The notes beneath the pieces were generated by a model. That model did no database searches and was not told where the DNA came from. It saw only the letters and a program-made list of their open reading frames with translations. This document shows positions 20,191 to 29,632 of a stretch of 64,000 nucleotides of DNA, piece after piece. The position numbers and the translations under genes were made by a program. Source of the stretch: Aliihoeflea aestuarii (lineage in GTDB: Bacteria > Pseudomonadota > Alphaproteobacteria > Rhizobiales > Rhizobiaceae); the NCBI RefSeq assembly GCF_024105665.1, contig NZ_JAAAMK010000007.1, forward strand, positions 151,046 to 215,045, given 5' to 3'. Every line of letters starts with the position of its first letter. Position 1 is the stretch's first letter.

Positions 20191-20889
20191 ATGGACACGG
20201 CAGGATTGTTCGACGCGGACGTCGCCGTTGCAGCGGCCTTGGTCGACATGTGCGATCAGCCATTGTTTCCGGTCGAGCGTGCCGCGATCGCCAATGCCTG
20301 CCCGTCTCGGATCGCCGAATTTCGCGCGGGACGCCAATGCGCGCATCTTGCTCTTGAACGGTTGGGACTAACGGCGACCGCGATTGCAGCGAGCAGCGCG
20401 CGCGCGCCATGCTGGCCGGCGGGCGTCGTCGGCTCCATCAGCCATACGGACGAATTCGCCATCTCGGCGGTCGCGCGCTCGCAAAGCTATGCCGGGGTTG
20501 GTGTCGATGTCGAAGCGGCGGGCGAACTCGACGCATCGCTTGTCGATCTCATATGCGGACCGGTCGAGCGGGCAGGCATGCGGATGATGTCGCCCGGTCA
20601 GGCGCGGCTTCAAGCCAAGACGATCTTCAGCATCAAGGAAAGCGTCTTCAAGTGTCAGTTCCCGCTCACCGGAGTCTGGCTCGAATTTACCGATATCGAG
20701 GTCGCCATCGCCTTCGACCGCACCAGCTTCGAAGCCGTTTTGCTGCGGGACGCAGGGCCGTTGCGGCGGGGACGCATCGTTTGCGGACGGTTGCGGGAAA
20801 CTGAGGATTACGTTCTGAGTTCGGCGTGGTTGCGCGATCTCAATATGCCTTGCTGCGGTCGGAGAGCGCAACAAGCGTCAGCAGCATGA
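20191..20889 (+). CDS. 4'-phosphopantetheinyl transferase (EntD/Sfp type)
   Basis: Transfers the phosphopantetheine arm from CoA to carrier-domain serines, so it should activate the adjacent NRPS and the PKS in this island. In the 232 residues, the motifs are VVGSISHTDEFAISAVA, GVGVDVE (Mg2+-binding Asp and Glu) and FSIKESVFKC (the KES motif), in the order typical of the EntD group. It starts 3 bp after the NRPS stop. Its last 50 bp overlap the convergent sugar-transferase gene. Confidence 0.92.
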   Translation: MDTAGLFDADVAVAAALVDMCDQPLFPVERAAIANACPSRIAEFRAGRQCAHLALERLGLTATAIAASSARAPCWPAGVVGSISHTDEFAISAVARSQSYAGVGVDVEAAGELDASLVDLICGPVERAGMRMMSPGQARLQAKTIFSIKESVFKCQFPLTGVWLEFTDIEVAIAFDRTSFEAVLLRDAGPLRRGRIVCGRLRETEDYVLSSAWLRDLNMPCCGRRAQQASAA

Positions 20890-22276
20890 TCTTGATGTCG
20901 AGCCAAAGCGACCAGTTGTGAATGTACCACAGGTCGTGTTCGACGCGCGCCTTCATGCTGTCGATGGTCGGTGTCTCGCCGCGCAGGCCGTTGATCTGCG
21001 CCCATCCGGTGATCCCTGGTTTCACGTTGCGGCGAAAGGCATATTGCGCAATCAGCGCATCGTAGCTGTCGTCGTGCGAGACGGCGTGCGGACGTGGTCC
21101 GACCACGGACATGTCGCCGAGCAGGACGTTCCACAGTTGCGGAATCTCGTCGATGCTTGTGGAGCGTATGAACGCGCCCACGCGGGTGACGCGGGCATCG
21201 TTGCGCCTGGCCTGAATGATCGCGTCGCCGTCTTCCAGAACTTTCATGCTTCGAAACTTGACGATGGGAAACGTCACGTCGTTGCAGCCGCGCCGCCTTT
21301 GCACGAAGAAGACCGGGCCACGGCTTTCCAGCTTGATGGCGAACGCCGTTATGATGAAGATCGGGAAGAGCGAAACGAGCGCGCACAGGGCAAATGCGAT
21401 GTCGAAGCTGCGCTTCAGGAAATGCTCGACGCCGCTCAGCGGCGCATGCTGCACTTCGACAGCGGGAAGGCGGCCGATTCTCGTCGCGGGCTGGCGGATG
21501 ATGTCGGCGATCATCGGCTCCAGCGCGAGCTTCACGGGCATCGGCATGGTACGCAATTCCGCCAGCAACTCGCCAATGGACGTCAGGTCGGAACTGTCGC
21601 ACGCGACGAGCACCTCGTCGGCGCTTCGGGCGATCATGGTATTGGTCGTCGACATCCATTGTGCCGCCGACTGATTTTCCGGCAGGGTCAGCACACCGGT
21701 CAGGATGACGCCGCTGTCGGCGATCTGTTCGCGCAGGCGGGTGATGGAATAGCCCGCCTTGCACACGAGCACGATGCGACGCGGCTGGACCAGTCCCCGC
21801 GCGGTGGCCCTGGGTATCCAGTGCGCCCAGAACAGTCGCGTCGAGATGAGCAGGGCCGGGCAAAGCACAACGAACATGAGCGCGGTGCCGCGCGAGAATT
21901 GATCGCTGATCTTGAACAGGAAGCTCAGGAGGGCGAGAAATCCGATCGATGTGGATCCATAGACAGCAATACGCAGGAACTGTTTGCGAACGCGCATAAG
22001 TTCGATGGGCCGATAAGCGCCTTTCGCCATGGCCTGAGCGACGAAACCTGCCGCCAGAAGTATGCCGGCTCCAATATACTTGGAAAGCTCGGGGGTGTTG
22101 TGAAGCTCTGCGAAATAGCTGTAGAGCGCATAGCAGGCCACGGTTGCCAGGACGATCACCATCGCGTCGGCGGTCGCAGCCAGATAGAATATCGATCCTA
22201 CGCGCGGCTTGCCGATCTCGTCGGCCGCATGAAGTCGAACTACGCCGCCGGTCTGAGCCGCATATTCGTTTCTCAT
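20840..22276 (-). CDS. Undecaprenyl-phosphate sugar phosphotransferase (WcaJ/ExoY-type initiating transferase)
   Basis: Starts polysaccharide repeat-unit assembly by moving a sugar-1-phosphate onto undecaprenyl phosphate at the inner membrane. The 478 residues have about four N-terminal transmembrane segments, a central nucleotide-binding-like region, a re-entrant hydrophobic helix ([20 protein letters not shown]) and the catalytic block [48 protein letters not shown]. The length and four-helix N-terminus fit the long WcaJ class and not the short WbaP C-terminal form. It is convergent with the phosphopantetheinyl transferase gene, overlapping by 50 bp. Confidence 0.93.
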   Translation of the reverse strand: MRNEYAAQTGGVVRLHAADEIGKPRVGSIFYLAATADAMVIVLATVACYALYSYFAELHNTPELSKYIGAGILLAAGFVAQAMAKGAYRPIELMRVRKQFLRIAVYGSTSIGFLALLSFLFKISDQFSRGTALMFVVLCPALLISTRLFWAHWIPRATARGLVQPRRIVLVCKAGYSITRLREQIADSGVILTGVLTLPENQSAAQWMSTTNTMIARSADEVLVACDSSDLTSIGELLAELRTMPMPVKLALEPMIADIIRQPATRIGRLPAVEVQHAPLSGVEHFLKRSFDIAFALCALVSLFPIFIITAFAIKLESRGPVFFVQRRRGCNDVTFPIVKFRSMKVLEDGDAIIQARRNDARVTRVGAFIRSTSIDEIPQLWNVLLGDMSVVGPRPHAVSHDDSYDALIAQYAFRRNVKPGITGWAQINGLRGETPTIDSMKARVEHDLWYIHNWSLWLDIKIMLLTLVALSDRSKAY

Positions 22277-22521
22277 CTGTACTACCTGCCCAAACGCTAC
22301 GCGCGATTACGTCCCAGAGGGATATTCGTTCACGCGGTCACATCCGGGTAAGAGAGAAAAACGGTCTATACTGACTATCGATATGTCTATATTTTTCCAT
22401 CTTAGGTTTTTTCGCTTAAATCTCCGTCTTTGTGACGTGCATAATATAGATCGTGCGGTCTATTTCGGAAAGAATTTCGCATAGATAAAGTCGACTTGTC
22501 AGGTGGTCGGGGAACGCGGAG

Positions 22522-23385
22522 ATGAAGCCTGCCGGGCGGGCGCGTGGATTGAGCGTCATCATTCCTGCAAGCAACGAAGCGGCGTTGATCGGCAACGCCC
22601 TTTCCGCACTCTTGTCGTCGCGGACCGGGGGCGGGGTGCCGTTTACCGTCCAGATCGTTGTCGTGGCGAATGGATGCGGCGACGATACGAGCGGCGTGGC
22701 GCGCAGCTTTGCGGAGCAGGCACGAGCGCGGGACTGGTCGCTGATCAGCCTCGATATCGCCGAGGGCGGTAAGCTGAACGCACTCAACGTGGGCGACGAA
22801 AACGCGTCCTATGACAACCGCATCTATCTCGACGCCGATGTCGTGGTCGCTCCGGGCCTTCTGGAAGCGCTGGCGGATGTGCTGGACAGTCCCGAACCCG
22901 TCTATGCGAGCGGCATGCTGCGAATTTCCAAAGCGCGCAGCTTCGTAACGCGCCGGTATGCGCGTTTTTGGGAAAAGCTTCCTTTCGTTTCGGAAGGTGT
23001 TCCCGGCTGTGGGTTGTTCGCGGTCAATGCCGCCGGCCGCGCTCAGTGGGGGAGGTTTCCCGACATCGTCTCGGACGATACGTTCGTCCGGCTGCAATTT
23101 TCACCGCCGCAACGTCTTGCGGTTCGCGAATATTTCGACTGGCCGATGGTTGAGGGATTCCGAAATCTCGTTCGGGTGCGGCGACGTCAGGACCGAGGCG
23201 TTCGTGAGGTGACGAGGCTCTTTCCCGAACTGCGCCGAAACGACGAAAAAAAGAAACCCGGACTTCGAAAGCTTGCACGGCTTGCCCTGCGCGACCCTTT
23301 GGGATTCATCATCTACTCAAGCGTTGCGGCCGTCGTTCGCATGCCGGCTGGAGACGTCGGGCTCGCCTGGGAAAGAGGACGTTAG
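22522..23385 (+). CDS. Glycosyltransferase family 2
   Basis: A 287-residue GT-A fold transferase. The N-terminal SVIIPASNEAALIGNAL and VVVANGCGDDTSG bind the nucleotide sugar, and IYLDADVVV contains the DxD motif. VSDDTFVRLQF is a second acidic motif (the ED-like base region). The C-terminal portion is basic and may contact the membrane. It is divergent from the initiating transferase across a 245-bp AT-rich region. The donor and acceptor are unknown. Confidence 0.85.
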   Translation: MKPAGRARGLSVIIPASNEAALIGNALSALLSSRTGGGVPFTVQIVVVANGCGDDTSGVARSFAEQARARDWSLISLDIAEGGKLNALNVGDENASYDNRIYLDADVVVAPGLLEALADVLDSPEPVYASGMLRISKARSFVTRRYARFWEKLPFVSEGVPGCGLFAVNAAGRAQWGRFPDIVSDDTFVRLQFSPPQRLAVREYFDWPMVEGFRNLVRVRRRQDRGVREVTRLFPELRRNDEKKKPGLRKLARLALRDPLGFIIYSSVAAVVRMPAGDVGLAWERGR

Positions 23386-23505
23386 TTTATTCGTCGCCAG
23401 ATTTAGATTGAACGATATAGACGTAGGAAGATTTGATACCTTAACATTTCGTATCTTCAACGGCGATGCTTCGGGGACTTTCTCTCTGTTCCCGGATACA
23501 TCGAA

Positions 23506-24300
23506 ATGGTGCTGGCTGACGATTTGTCTGGATTCGATCGTGAACCAAATCGGTCACGACGTTCGCAATTCCTCGGCATGCCGTTCGATCAGGTCAGTTT
23601 TGCGCATGTTCTCGATGAGCTGCGCGCCAGCGGGACCGATCAGCCCGCGCGTTATGTAGTGACGCCCAATGCCGATCATGTCGTGAAGCTCTCGCGCAAC
23701 AGCAAGCTGGCCTTCATATATGACGATGCGTGGCTGTCTTTGTGCGACAGCAAGCCGGTATGGGCGATGTCGCGGTATCTGAACGGCGGACTGGACCATG
23801 TCACCGGTTCGGACCTGACCGCTCACATTTTCAAGAGCGTACTTCGTGCCCGCGACCCGGTGGCGCTGGTCGTCGCAAATCAGGAGCTCGCGGATGCGAT
23901 GATCCTGAACTACCCGGATCTGAGATTTCGTATCCATGTCCCGCCGGCGCGGCTTGCCGACCAGCGCGACGCGTTCGAAGCGTGCGTCGACTTTCTTGCG
24001 GCAGAGCCGGCGCGCTTCGCCTTCGTCGCAATCGGCGCGCCCCAATCGGAACGGATCGCGCATGCGTGGTCGCGTCGTCCGGGCACCACAGGAACCGCGC
24101 TATGCGTCGGCGCCTCTCTCGAGTTCATCGTGGGATTGAAGACGCGCGCACCGCGCTGGATGCGGGCGGCGGGGCTGGAATGGCTGCATCGGCTGATGAG
24201 CGAACCGCGACGCCTGTGGCGGCGCTACACCCTCGCCGTCGTTCCGCTGTTCCAGCTCCTCGTCGGCCAGATACGGCGCAGCCGAATGAAGCGGATCTGA
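23506..24300 (+). CDS. WecG/TagA/CpsF family glycosyltransferase
   Basis: A 264-residue member of the GT26 family, which usually transfers N-acetylmannosamine or related sugars to a lipid-linked acceptor. Typical motifs are VVTPNADHVVKLSRN (the TPN motif), DSKPVWAMSR, GSDLTAHIF, FVAIGAPQSERIAHAW, and the end RAPRWMRAAGLEWLHRLMSEPRRLWRRY. The start ATG 23506 has a weak ribosome site; ATG 23578 (MPFDQVSF) is the alternative and would match family N-termini well. It follows the GT2 gene on the same strand. Confidence 0.9.
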   Translation: MVLADDLSGFDREPNRSRRSQFLGMPFDQVSFAHVLDELRASGTDQPARYVVTPNADHVVKLSRNSKLAFIYDDAWLSLCDSKPVWAMSRYLNGGLDHVTGSDLTAHIFKSVLRARDPVALVVANQELADAMILNYPDLRFRIHVPPARLADQRDAFEACVDFLAAEPARFAFVAIGAPQSERIAHAWSRRPGTTGTALCVGASLEFIVGLKTRAPRWMRAAGLEWLHRLMSEPRRLWRRYTLAVVPLFQLLVGQIRRSRMKRI

Positions 24301-24313
24301 CGTTCGCTCCGCC

Positions 24314-25333
24314 TCATTTATATTCGATCAGGAGTGGATCGCGGCGGCGTAACGCCGACAGGTGAAATGTCGCAATGCCTTGCAGTTCGGCAAGCTTGCC
24401 GATGACGAGCAAACCGGCGCTTGCGAGTCCGAAGCGTGAAAAATCGCGTCTTCGAAAGACCAGCCGTGCCCACTGAAGCGGATAGGCGAGCAGGCCCAGC
24501 AGCGCCCACCCGCCGGCAATCGGCGCCAATGCGAGGAGGGCCGGTGCAAGCCCGCCCCAAAAGAAAGCCCGAAACACGTTGCGCCGCCAAAGGCGTTGCG
24601 GAGATGCCCGGTGCATGGCCTCGATCTGTGCGAAGGCATGGCCGCCACGCACGGTCCGTCGCCACCATTGGGAGAAATGAAGAATGTCGGCGTCGTGACG
24701 GGTCATTTCCTCGGCGATCCGGAATATGCGCCAGCCTCTTTCACGAAGCCGAATGCAAAGTTCGGGTTCCTCGCCTGCGATAAGGCCGTCATTGAAGCCG
24801 CCGACCTGACGAAAGGCGTCCACACGCGCCAGAAAGTCGCCGCCGCATTCATCGATCTCGCCTAGCGGACCGTTCCATTCCTGATCGCAAAGCGCATTAT
24901 ATACGGTGCGTTCGGGCCAGCGCTCACGGCGCCGTCCGCAGACGAGCGCGACCTTGGGATTGCGAGTGAGAAACGTCGCCGCCGCGGAAATCCAGTCCGG
25001 CTGAAGCTGGCAATCGCCGTCAAGGAACTGGACGAAGGAAGTTTCGGGCGCTTCGTGCATCAACTGCCGAAACCCGAGATTGCGAGCGCGGGCGGCTGAA
25101 AACTGCGAGCCGCGTTCCATGATGACGACCGTCGCGCCCATTCGCACGGCCGTTGCGACGCTGCCATCCGTGGAGCCGGAATCGACATATATCGTCGTCT
25201 TCCCCTTGCCGAGAATCGACGCGAGGCAGTCGACCAGCCGTTGACCCTCATTGCGGCCGATCACGACGATCCCGATTTGACCTGTCGCGGCGGTGACGTC
25301 CGCAGGGCTGATATTCATCGACATCGTGATCAA
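24314..25333 (-). CDS. Glycosyltransferase family 2 (ExoM-like)
   Basis: A 339-residue family 2 glycosyltransferase. IGIVVIGRNEGQRLVDCL, TIYVDSGSTDGSV and FVQFLDGDCQLQ (the DxD-type motif) lie in the N-terminal half. AGEEPELCIRLRERGW (the ED catalytic motif) follows, with two C-terminal hydrophobic segments (LALAPIAGGWALLGLLAYPL). It overlaps the upstream transferase gene by ATGA (25330-25333), so the two are translationally coupled. It converges with the WecG-like gene. Confidence 0.88.
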   Translation of the reverse strand: MITMSMNISPADVTAATGQIGIVVIGRNEGQRLVDCLASILGKGKTTIYVDSGSTDGSVATAVRMGATVVIMERGSQFSAARARNLGFRQLMHEAPETSFVQFLDGDCQLQPDWISAAATFLTRNPKVALVCGRRRERWPERTVYNALCDQEWNGPLGEIDECGGDFLARVDAFRQVGGFNDGLIAGEEPELCIRLRERGWRIFRIAEEMTRHDADILHFSQWWRRTVRGGHAFAQIEAMHRASPQRLWRRNVFRAFFWGGLAPALLALAPIAGGWALLGLLAYPLQWARLVFRRRDFSRFGLASAGLLVIGKLAELQGIATFHLSALRRRDPLLIEYK

Positions 25334-26280
25334 ACCTTCAGCCAGCTATGTCTCATGAAGTCGGTCAGCAATCGTGGCTCGGATCGGGAGCGGGACGATG
25401 CGAGTTGCCGCAGACGAAAGCCGGCCTGTCCCGCAAGCCATGCGAGGTCCGCGAGAAGCGCATAGAATTGTCCGTGATGCTTGACGAAATAGCGCCGGCG
25501 CGAGTGAAACCAGTAGGCCGGACGGCGTCTTGCGGCCGCGTCGCGTTTCGTCACGTTGGTCGATTGCCCGACGAGATGCACGACGCGACTTTCGGGAACA
25601 TGCCAGCATTCGAAGCCGGCCTTGGATGCACGCAGGCAAAAATCGAGTTCCTCGTAATAGAGGAAATAGGCCTCGTCGAGCAAGCCGACCGCCTCCACGA
25701 CCTCGCGTTTCACCATCAGGCTCGCGCCGGAGACCCAGTCGATCCGGCTCGGCCGGTCGGGCATATCCGGGGCGACACGCCAGTTTTCGAGCAAGCGGGT
25801 GAAAGGACCTACGCGTATGGTCGATTCCAGTTCGCTGGCGACGCCCGGAAACCTGAAGGCGCATGCCTGGGGTGTCCCATCCGGGTCCTCCAGCCGCGAT
25901 CCGGCAATTCCCGCATTCGGGTTTTCGTCCAGAAACGTAGCCAGTCGCGCCACAGCGCCGGTTCGCACGCGCGTGTCGGGATTGAGAAGCAGATAAAGAC
26001 GCGAAGGCCCGAACAACGCATCCGCGACCTCGATCGCCCCGTTGTTCCCGGCCGAGAAGCCACGATTTTCGGAATGTTCAACCAAAGTGACGCGATCGCC
26101 CCAGTCACGCTCGATCGCGGCTTCGCGCAGGCTTTTCATGTCCTGCGACGGAGACGCATTGTCGGCGACGACGATTCGCGTGTCTTTGGGCAGAAGAGAA
26201 TCTTCGATCAGCGAATCGACGCAGTCGATCGTCAGATCGAGCGCGTCGTAGTTCAAGATGATGACGGCGATACCGGTCAC
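25330..26280 (-). CDS. Glycosyltransferase family 2 (WbbL-like, possible rhamnosyltransferase)
   Basis: A 316-residue transferase. Motifs are IAVIILNYDALDLTIDCVDSL, VVADNASPSQD, RGFSAGNNGA and LYLLLNPDTRV, then WVSGASLMVKREVVEAVG and FLYYEELDFCLRASKAGF. This set is characteristic of WbbL-type dTDP-rhamnosyltransferases, and the island encodes a complete dTDP-L-rhamnose operon. Rhamnose specificity is inference. First gene of a two-gene operon with the ExoM-like transferase. Confidence 0.85.
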   Translation of the reverse strand: MTGIAVIILNYDALDLTIDCVDSLIEDSLLPKDTRIVVADNASPSQDMKSLREAAIERDWGDRVTLVEHSENRGFSAGNNGAIEVADALFGPSRLYLLLNPDTRVRTGAVARLATFLDENPNAGIAGSRLEDPDGTPQACAFRFPGVASELESTIRVGPFTRLLENWRVAPDMPDRPSRIDWVSGASLMVKREVVEAVGLLDEAYFLYYEELDFCLRASKAGFECWHVPESRVVHLVGQSTNVTKRDAAARRRPAYWFHSRRRYFVKHHGQFYALLADLAWLAGQAGFRLRQLASSRSRSEPRLLTDFMRHSWLKV

Positions 26281-26505
26281 GAGGCTGCTCCTCCTTTTCG
26301 ACTTGTGCCGGCGTTCGGAAGACCCCAGGCCGCAATGGAAATACTATTGCTATTATATTTGATAGGGGGATTTCATAAATGCACCTAAGTATAACCTAAT
26401 CGGTCTAGATCGAATTGAATGTTGTGTTGTTAGCGAGCTTTGCTTCAATTTCTTCCAGGGAGCATGTCACAATGCTGCGTGGCGCTGGGAAGAAGGTGGG
26501 CGCGA

Positions 26506-27420
26506 ATGTACAGGCTATTCAGCCCCGCTGCCGTCGGCCTGCTTGTCGTGGCCGCGTTCGGTCTCAGCGGAAGCAAGACGGGGTCGGCGGATACCGACGC
26601 ACTTTACGCGCGTCCGGTCGAAGCGCCGTCGGCGCCGCTGCGCGTATTCCACCTCGGACACAGTCTCGTCGGGCGCGACATGCCCGCCATGCTCGCCCAG
26701 CTTGCGGGAGCGGGCCATACATATGAAAGCCAGCTCGGCTGGGGCACGACGATGAAAGCCCATTGGGAGCCCGGTCACGAGATCGAAGGATTCGATGTCG
26801 AAAACGACCATCCCCGATACCGGCCCGCACGCGAAGCGGTCGACAGCGCAGACTACGACGCGCTGGTTCTGACCGAAATGGTCGAGATCAAGGACGCGAT
26901 CCGCTATTTCGACAGTGCGACCTATACGAGACGCTGGGCCGAGGCCGGCTGGACAGCCAATCCCGACATCCGCGTCTATCTCTATGAGACCTGGCACCCT
27001 TTGAACGACCGGGAAGGGTGGCTGGCGCGCATCGACCGCGACATCGGTCTTTACTGGGAAGGTCAGGTTCTCGTACCGGCCCTTCGCGACCGTCCGATCC
27101 ACGTCATTCCGGCAGGCCAGGTTCTCGGCGCCTTCGTCCGCGAGGTGGAGGCGCGGGGCGGGGTCGGCAACGTGGCGGACCGCACATCGCTTTTCAGCGA
27201 TGATATCCACCTCAACGACCTTGGAGCATATCTCGTCGCGCTCACGCATTATGCGGTGCTCTACGGTCGTGATCCGCAGGGGCTTCCCCGCACGCTGATG
27301 CGTGCCGACGGCAGCGCGGCGCAGGCTCCCGACGAAGAGGCGGCACGGCTGATGCAGGAAATCGTGTGGACCGTCGTTTCGACCTACCCGAAGACGGGGG
27401 TGGCGTCGCATGGCCTCTAG
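26506..27420 (+). CDS. SGNH-hydrolase-like exported protein
   Basis: A 304-residue protein with an N-terminal signal or anchor (MYRLFSPAAVGLLVVAAFG). The catalytic-type motifs are FHLGHSLVGRD (Ser53 in a GHS block) and DDIHLND (Asp232, His235), the pattern of SGNH/GDSL-like esterases or acyltransferases. It may add or remove acyl groups on the polysaccharide in the periplasm. ATG 26506 is chosen for AAGGTGGG upstream; the frame is open to 26440. It overlaps the next gene by 11 bp and heads the export operon. Confidence 0.7.
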   Translation: MYRLFSPAAVGLLVVAAFGLSGSKTGSADTDALYARPVEAPSAPLRVFHLGHSLVGRDMPAMLAQLAGAGHTYESQLGWGTTMKAHWEPGHEIEGFDVENDHPRYRPAREAVDSADYDALVLTEMVEIKDAIRYFDSATYTRRWAEAGWTANPDIRVYLYETWHPLNDREGWLARIDRDIGLYWEGQVLVPALRDRPIHVIPAGQVLGAFVREVEARGGVGNVADRTSLFSDDIHLNDLGAYLVALTHYAVLYGRDPQGLPRTLMRADGSAAQAPDEEAARLMQEIVWTVVSTYPKTGVASHGL

Positions 27421-28333
27421 CCTCATCAACATTCTCCTGATCGGGCACAGCCTGATCGGAACCACGATGCCCCTGATGCTGCAGGACGTCGTCGGGGCTC
27501 GGCATGCGGGCGACAAGGTGAACTTCCAGATTATCAACGGTGCGCCGCTGGTCTGGAACTGGGACCATTCGGCTGAAGCGCAGGGCGTCGACGCGCGGGC
27601 GGTGCTGCCGGGCGGCGACGTCGACGTGGTGGTGATGACCGAGGCCGTTCCGCTGCTCAGCCATACGACGTGGAGCGCGTCCGGGGAAAACGCATTCAAG
27701 TTCTACGACCTCGCCGTCACTGCGAATCCGGATGCCCGGGTCTATCTCTTCGAAACATGGCACAGCCTCAACAGCGGAACCGGCGTGCGCATCGAGAACA
27801 ATGGCAATGACGATATCCCGTGGCGGGTGCGGATTGATCAGGACCTCCCGCTTTGGGAGAGCATCGTGGATTTCGTCAATGACGAGCGCGCGCCCGGTCA
27901 GCCCGAAATGCTCATCGTTCCGGGCGGTCAGGCCATGGCTCTGCTTCATGACGAGATCGCAGACGGCACGGTACCGGGAACGAAGCGGCTGAACGACGTT
28001 TTCGGCGACGACATCCACCCGAACGATATCGGCGCCTACTTCATCGCCATGGTGCAATACGCAACCATCTACGGCGAAAGCCCGGTCGGCCTGCCCACCA
28101 GCTTGCGGAACGAATGGGGGCAGGTGTTTTTCACCGCCCAGCCCGACCTTGCAGAACGGCTTCAGGAAATCGCGTGGGAGGCGGTCCGATCCTATCCCCG
28201 TTCCGGGGTCGCGAGCGACGGGCGGCGCAGCGAACGGGCGTCGCCGACAGCGCTGGCTTCGCGTGATCCGGTGGTCGTTGAACCTGCCCATTTCAAGAAC
28301 AACGGCGCAACTATGCACGGTGAACTGCAATGA
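27410..28333 (+). CDS. SGNH-hydrolase-like protein, tandem paralogue
   Basis: A 307-residue paralogue of the preceding protein without a signal peptide. LLIGHSLIGTTMPLML (Ser14), YLFETWHSLN and DDIHPNDIGAYFIA (Asp200, His203) align with the same positions of the first copy. It may act in the cytoplasm or be secreted otherwise. It overlaps its neighbours by 11 bp upstream and 4 bp downstream, so it belongs to the export operon. The duplicated pair probably modifies the repeat unit, but the activity is unproven. Confidence 0.7.
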   Translation: MASSLINILLIGHSLIGTTMPLMLQDVVGARHAGDKVNFQIINGAPLVWNWDHSAEAQGVDARAVLPGGDVDVVVMTEAVPLLSHTTWSASGENAFKFYDLAVTANPDARVYLFETWHSLNSGTGVRIENNGNDDIPWRVRIDQDLPLWESIVDFVNDERAPGQPEMLIVPGGQAMALLHDEIADGTVPGTKRLNDVFGDDIHPNDIGAYFIAMVQYATIYGESPVGLPTSLRNEWGQVFFTAQPDLAERLQEIAWEAVRSYPRSGVASDGRRSERASPTALASRDPVVVEPAHFKNNGATMHGELQ

Positions 28334-29583
28334 ATATCGCGAACCGCTTTTCGACGACGTGCCGGAGCGTAGCAAATCGCGCAATCGCCCTGCTCGTTCT
28401 GCTATGTGTCGCGGCGGCACAAGTGAACGCGCAGGAGGCATACACGCTTCGACCGGGAGACGTTCTGGAGTTCTGGGTCGCGCAGGACGAACAGCTCAAT
28501 CGCAGTGTGACTATCGGCCCCGATGGACGGCTCTCACTGCCTCTGGTCGGCCATTTGACCGTGGAGGGGAAAACCGTCGACGAAGTGGAGGCGGACGTTA
28601 TCGATCGCCTGCGTCCTTACTATACGGACAGTCTCGATATCGCGGTCATGCTACAGCCGCATCCCTCGCATCTGCCGTCGGTATTCGTGGCGGGTGAGGT
28701 CGAGGAACCCGGCGTCTTTCCGTATCGTCCGGGCATGACGGTGCTCCATGCGATAACATTGGCGGGCGGTCCTTATCGCACACCGCTGGTCGCGCGAGAC
28801 GTCGATCGCTCGATCCTTCTGAAAAGCGAAATCGACGCAGCGCAGAAGTCGGGCGCCGAAATCAGCTTTGCGATCGCGCGACTGGAAGCCGAACTTGCCG
28901 GATCCGATCGGGTCGTGGCTCCCAGCAATCTCGCGTTCGAGCTTTCCGAAGCCCAGCTCGCCGAAATCGGGGAGCGTGAACAACGGCTTCTGGACCTTCG
29001 CATCGCCGCACGCACCTCCGCGTCGAATGTGTCGAGCGAGGTGAGGGAGATGACCACGCGCGGCATCGAAGCGGTGCGCCAGCAGCGCGGGATCATCGAC
29101 CGCCGCCGGGAGCTTCAGGCGGAACGCGTCGCCTCGGCCACCACGCTGGTTGAGCGAGGCCACATGCAGCGCTCGCAACTGCTGGAGCAACAAGGCGGTT
29201 TGGCCGCGATCGACGGCGAGGCCGGTGAACTCGAGGCGCAGATCGCCGCAGCGGAGGCGTCGGCCATCGAGGAAGCCAACCGCGACGGCGTGCTGTCCGG
29301 CGAACGGCAGGTCGAGCTCATGACCGAGCTCAACGATGCGCGGCGGCAATTGGAGGCATTGAACGCAAGGCTGGGCGATAATCGCCGAGCGCTGGCGGTC
29401 TATGAACGCGACAGTGCAGGCAACAGCCAGGAAGCGCCGTTCGCCTATCGGATCATGCGGACGATCGAGGGAACCAGCACGCAAATCGATGCCTCGACGC
29501 TGACGGCCCTGCTGCCGGGCGATCTGGTGGAAGTCATGAAGATTTCGAGCGCGACGCCGATGGCGAGCGCGACGGTGAACTGA
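28330..29583 (+). CDS. Polysaccharide export protein (Wza/ExoF family)
   Basis: A 417-residue periplasmic or outer-membrane export component. A signal peptide (IALLVLLCVAAAQVNAQ) precedes the Poly_export domain (YTLRPGDVLEFWVAQDEQLN, then IGPDGRLSLPLVGHL). An SLBB-like segment follows (VFVAGEVEEPGVFPYRPGMTV). The C-terminal half is a long coiled coil (about residues 170-370) ending in an SLBB-like LLPGDLVEV. This is the ExoF type of rhizobia, longer than Wza. It shares ATGA with the upstream gene and precedes the Wzz-like gene. Confidence 0.9.
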   Translation: MNIANRFSTTCRSVANRAIALLVLLCVAAAQVNAQEAYTLRPGDVLEFWVAQDEQLNRSVTIGPDGRLSLPLVGHLTVEGKTVDEVEADVIDRLRPYYTDSLDIAVMLQPHPSHLPSVFVAGEVEEPGVFPYRPGMTVLHAITLAGGPYRTPLVARDVDRSILLKSEIDAAQKSGAEISFAIARLEAELAGSDRVVAPSNLAFELSEAQLAEIGEREQRLLDLRIAARTSASNVSSEVREMTTRGIEAVRQQRGIIDRRRELQAERVASATTLVERGHMQRSQLLEQQGGLAAIDGEAGELEAQIAAAEASAIEEANRDGVLSGERQVELMTELNDARRQLEALNARLGDNRRALAVYERDSAGNSQEAPFAYRIMRTIEGTSTQIDASTLTALLPGDLVEVMKISSATPMASATVN

Positions 29584-29632
29584 AGCGACGCAGGCTGGCG
29601 AAGGCCCGAGAACGGGCGGGGTAGGGCGTTCA

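Noticed and set aside
20918..22351. Plus-strand ORF of 477 codons over the sugar transferase gene
   Set aside because: The minus-strand frame encodes a complete WcaJ-type transferase; the plus frame is its shadow.
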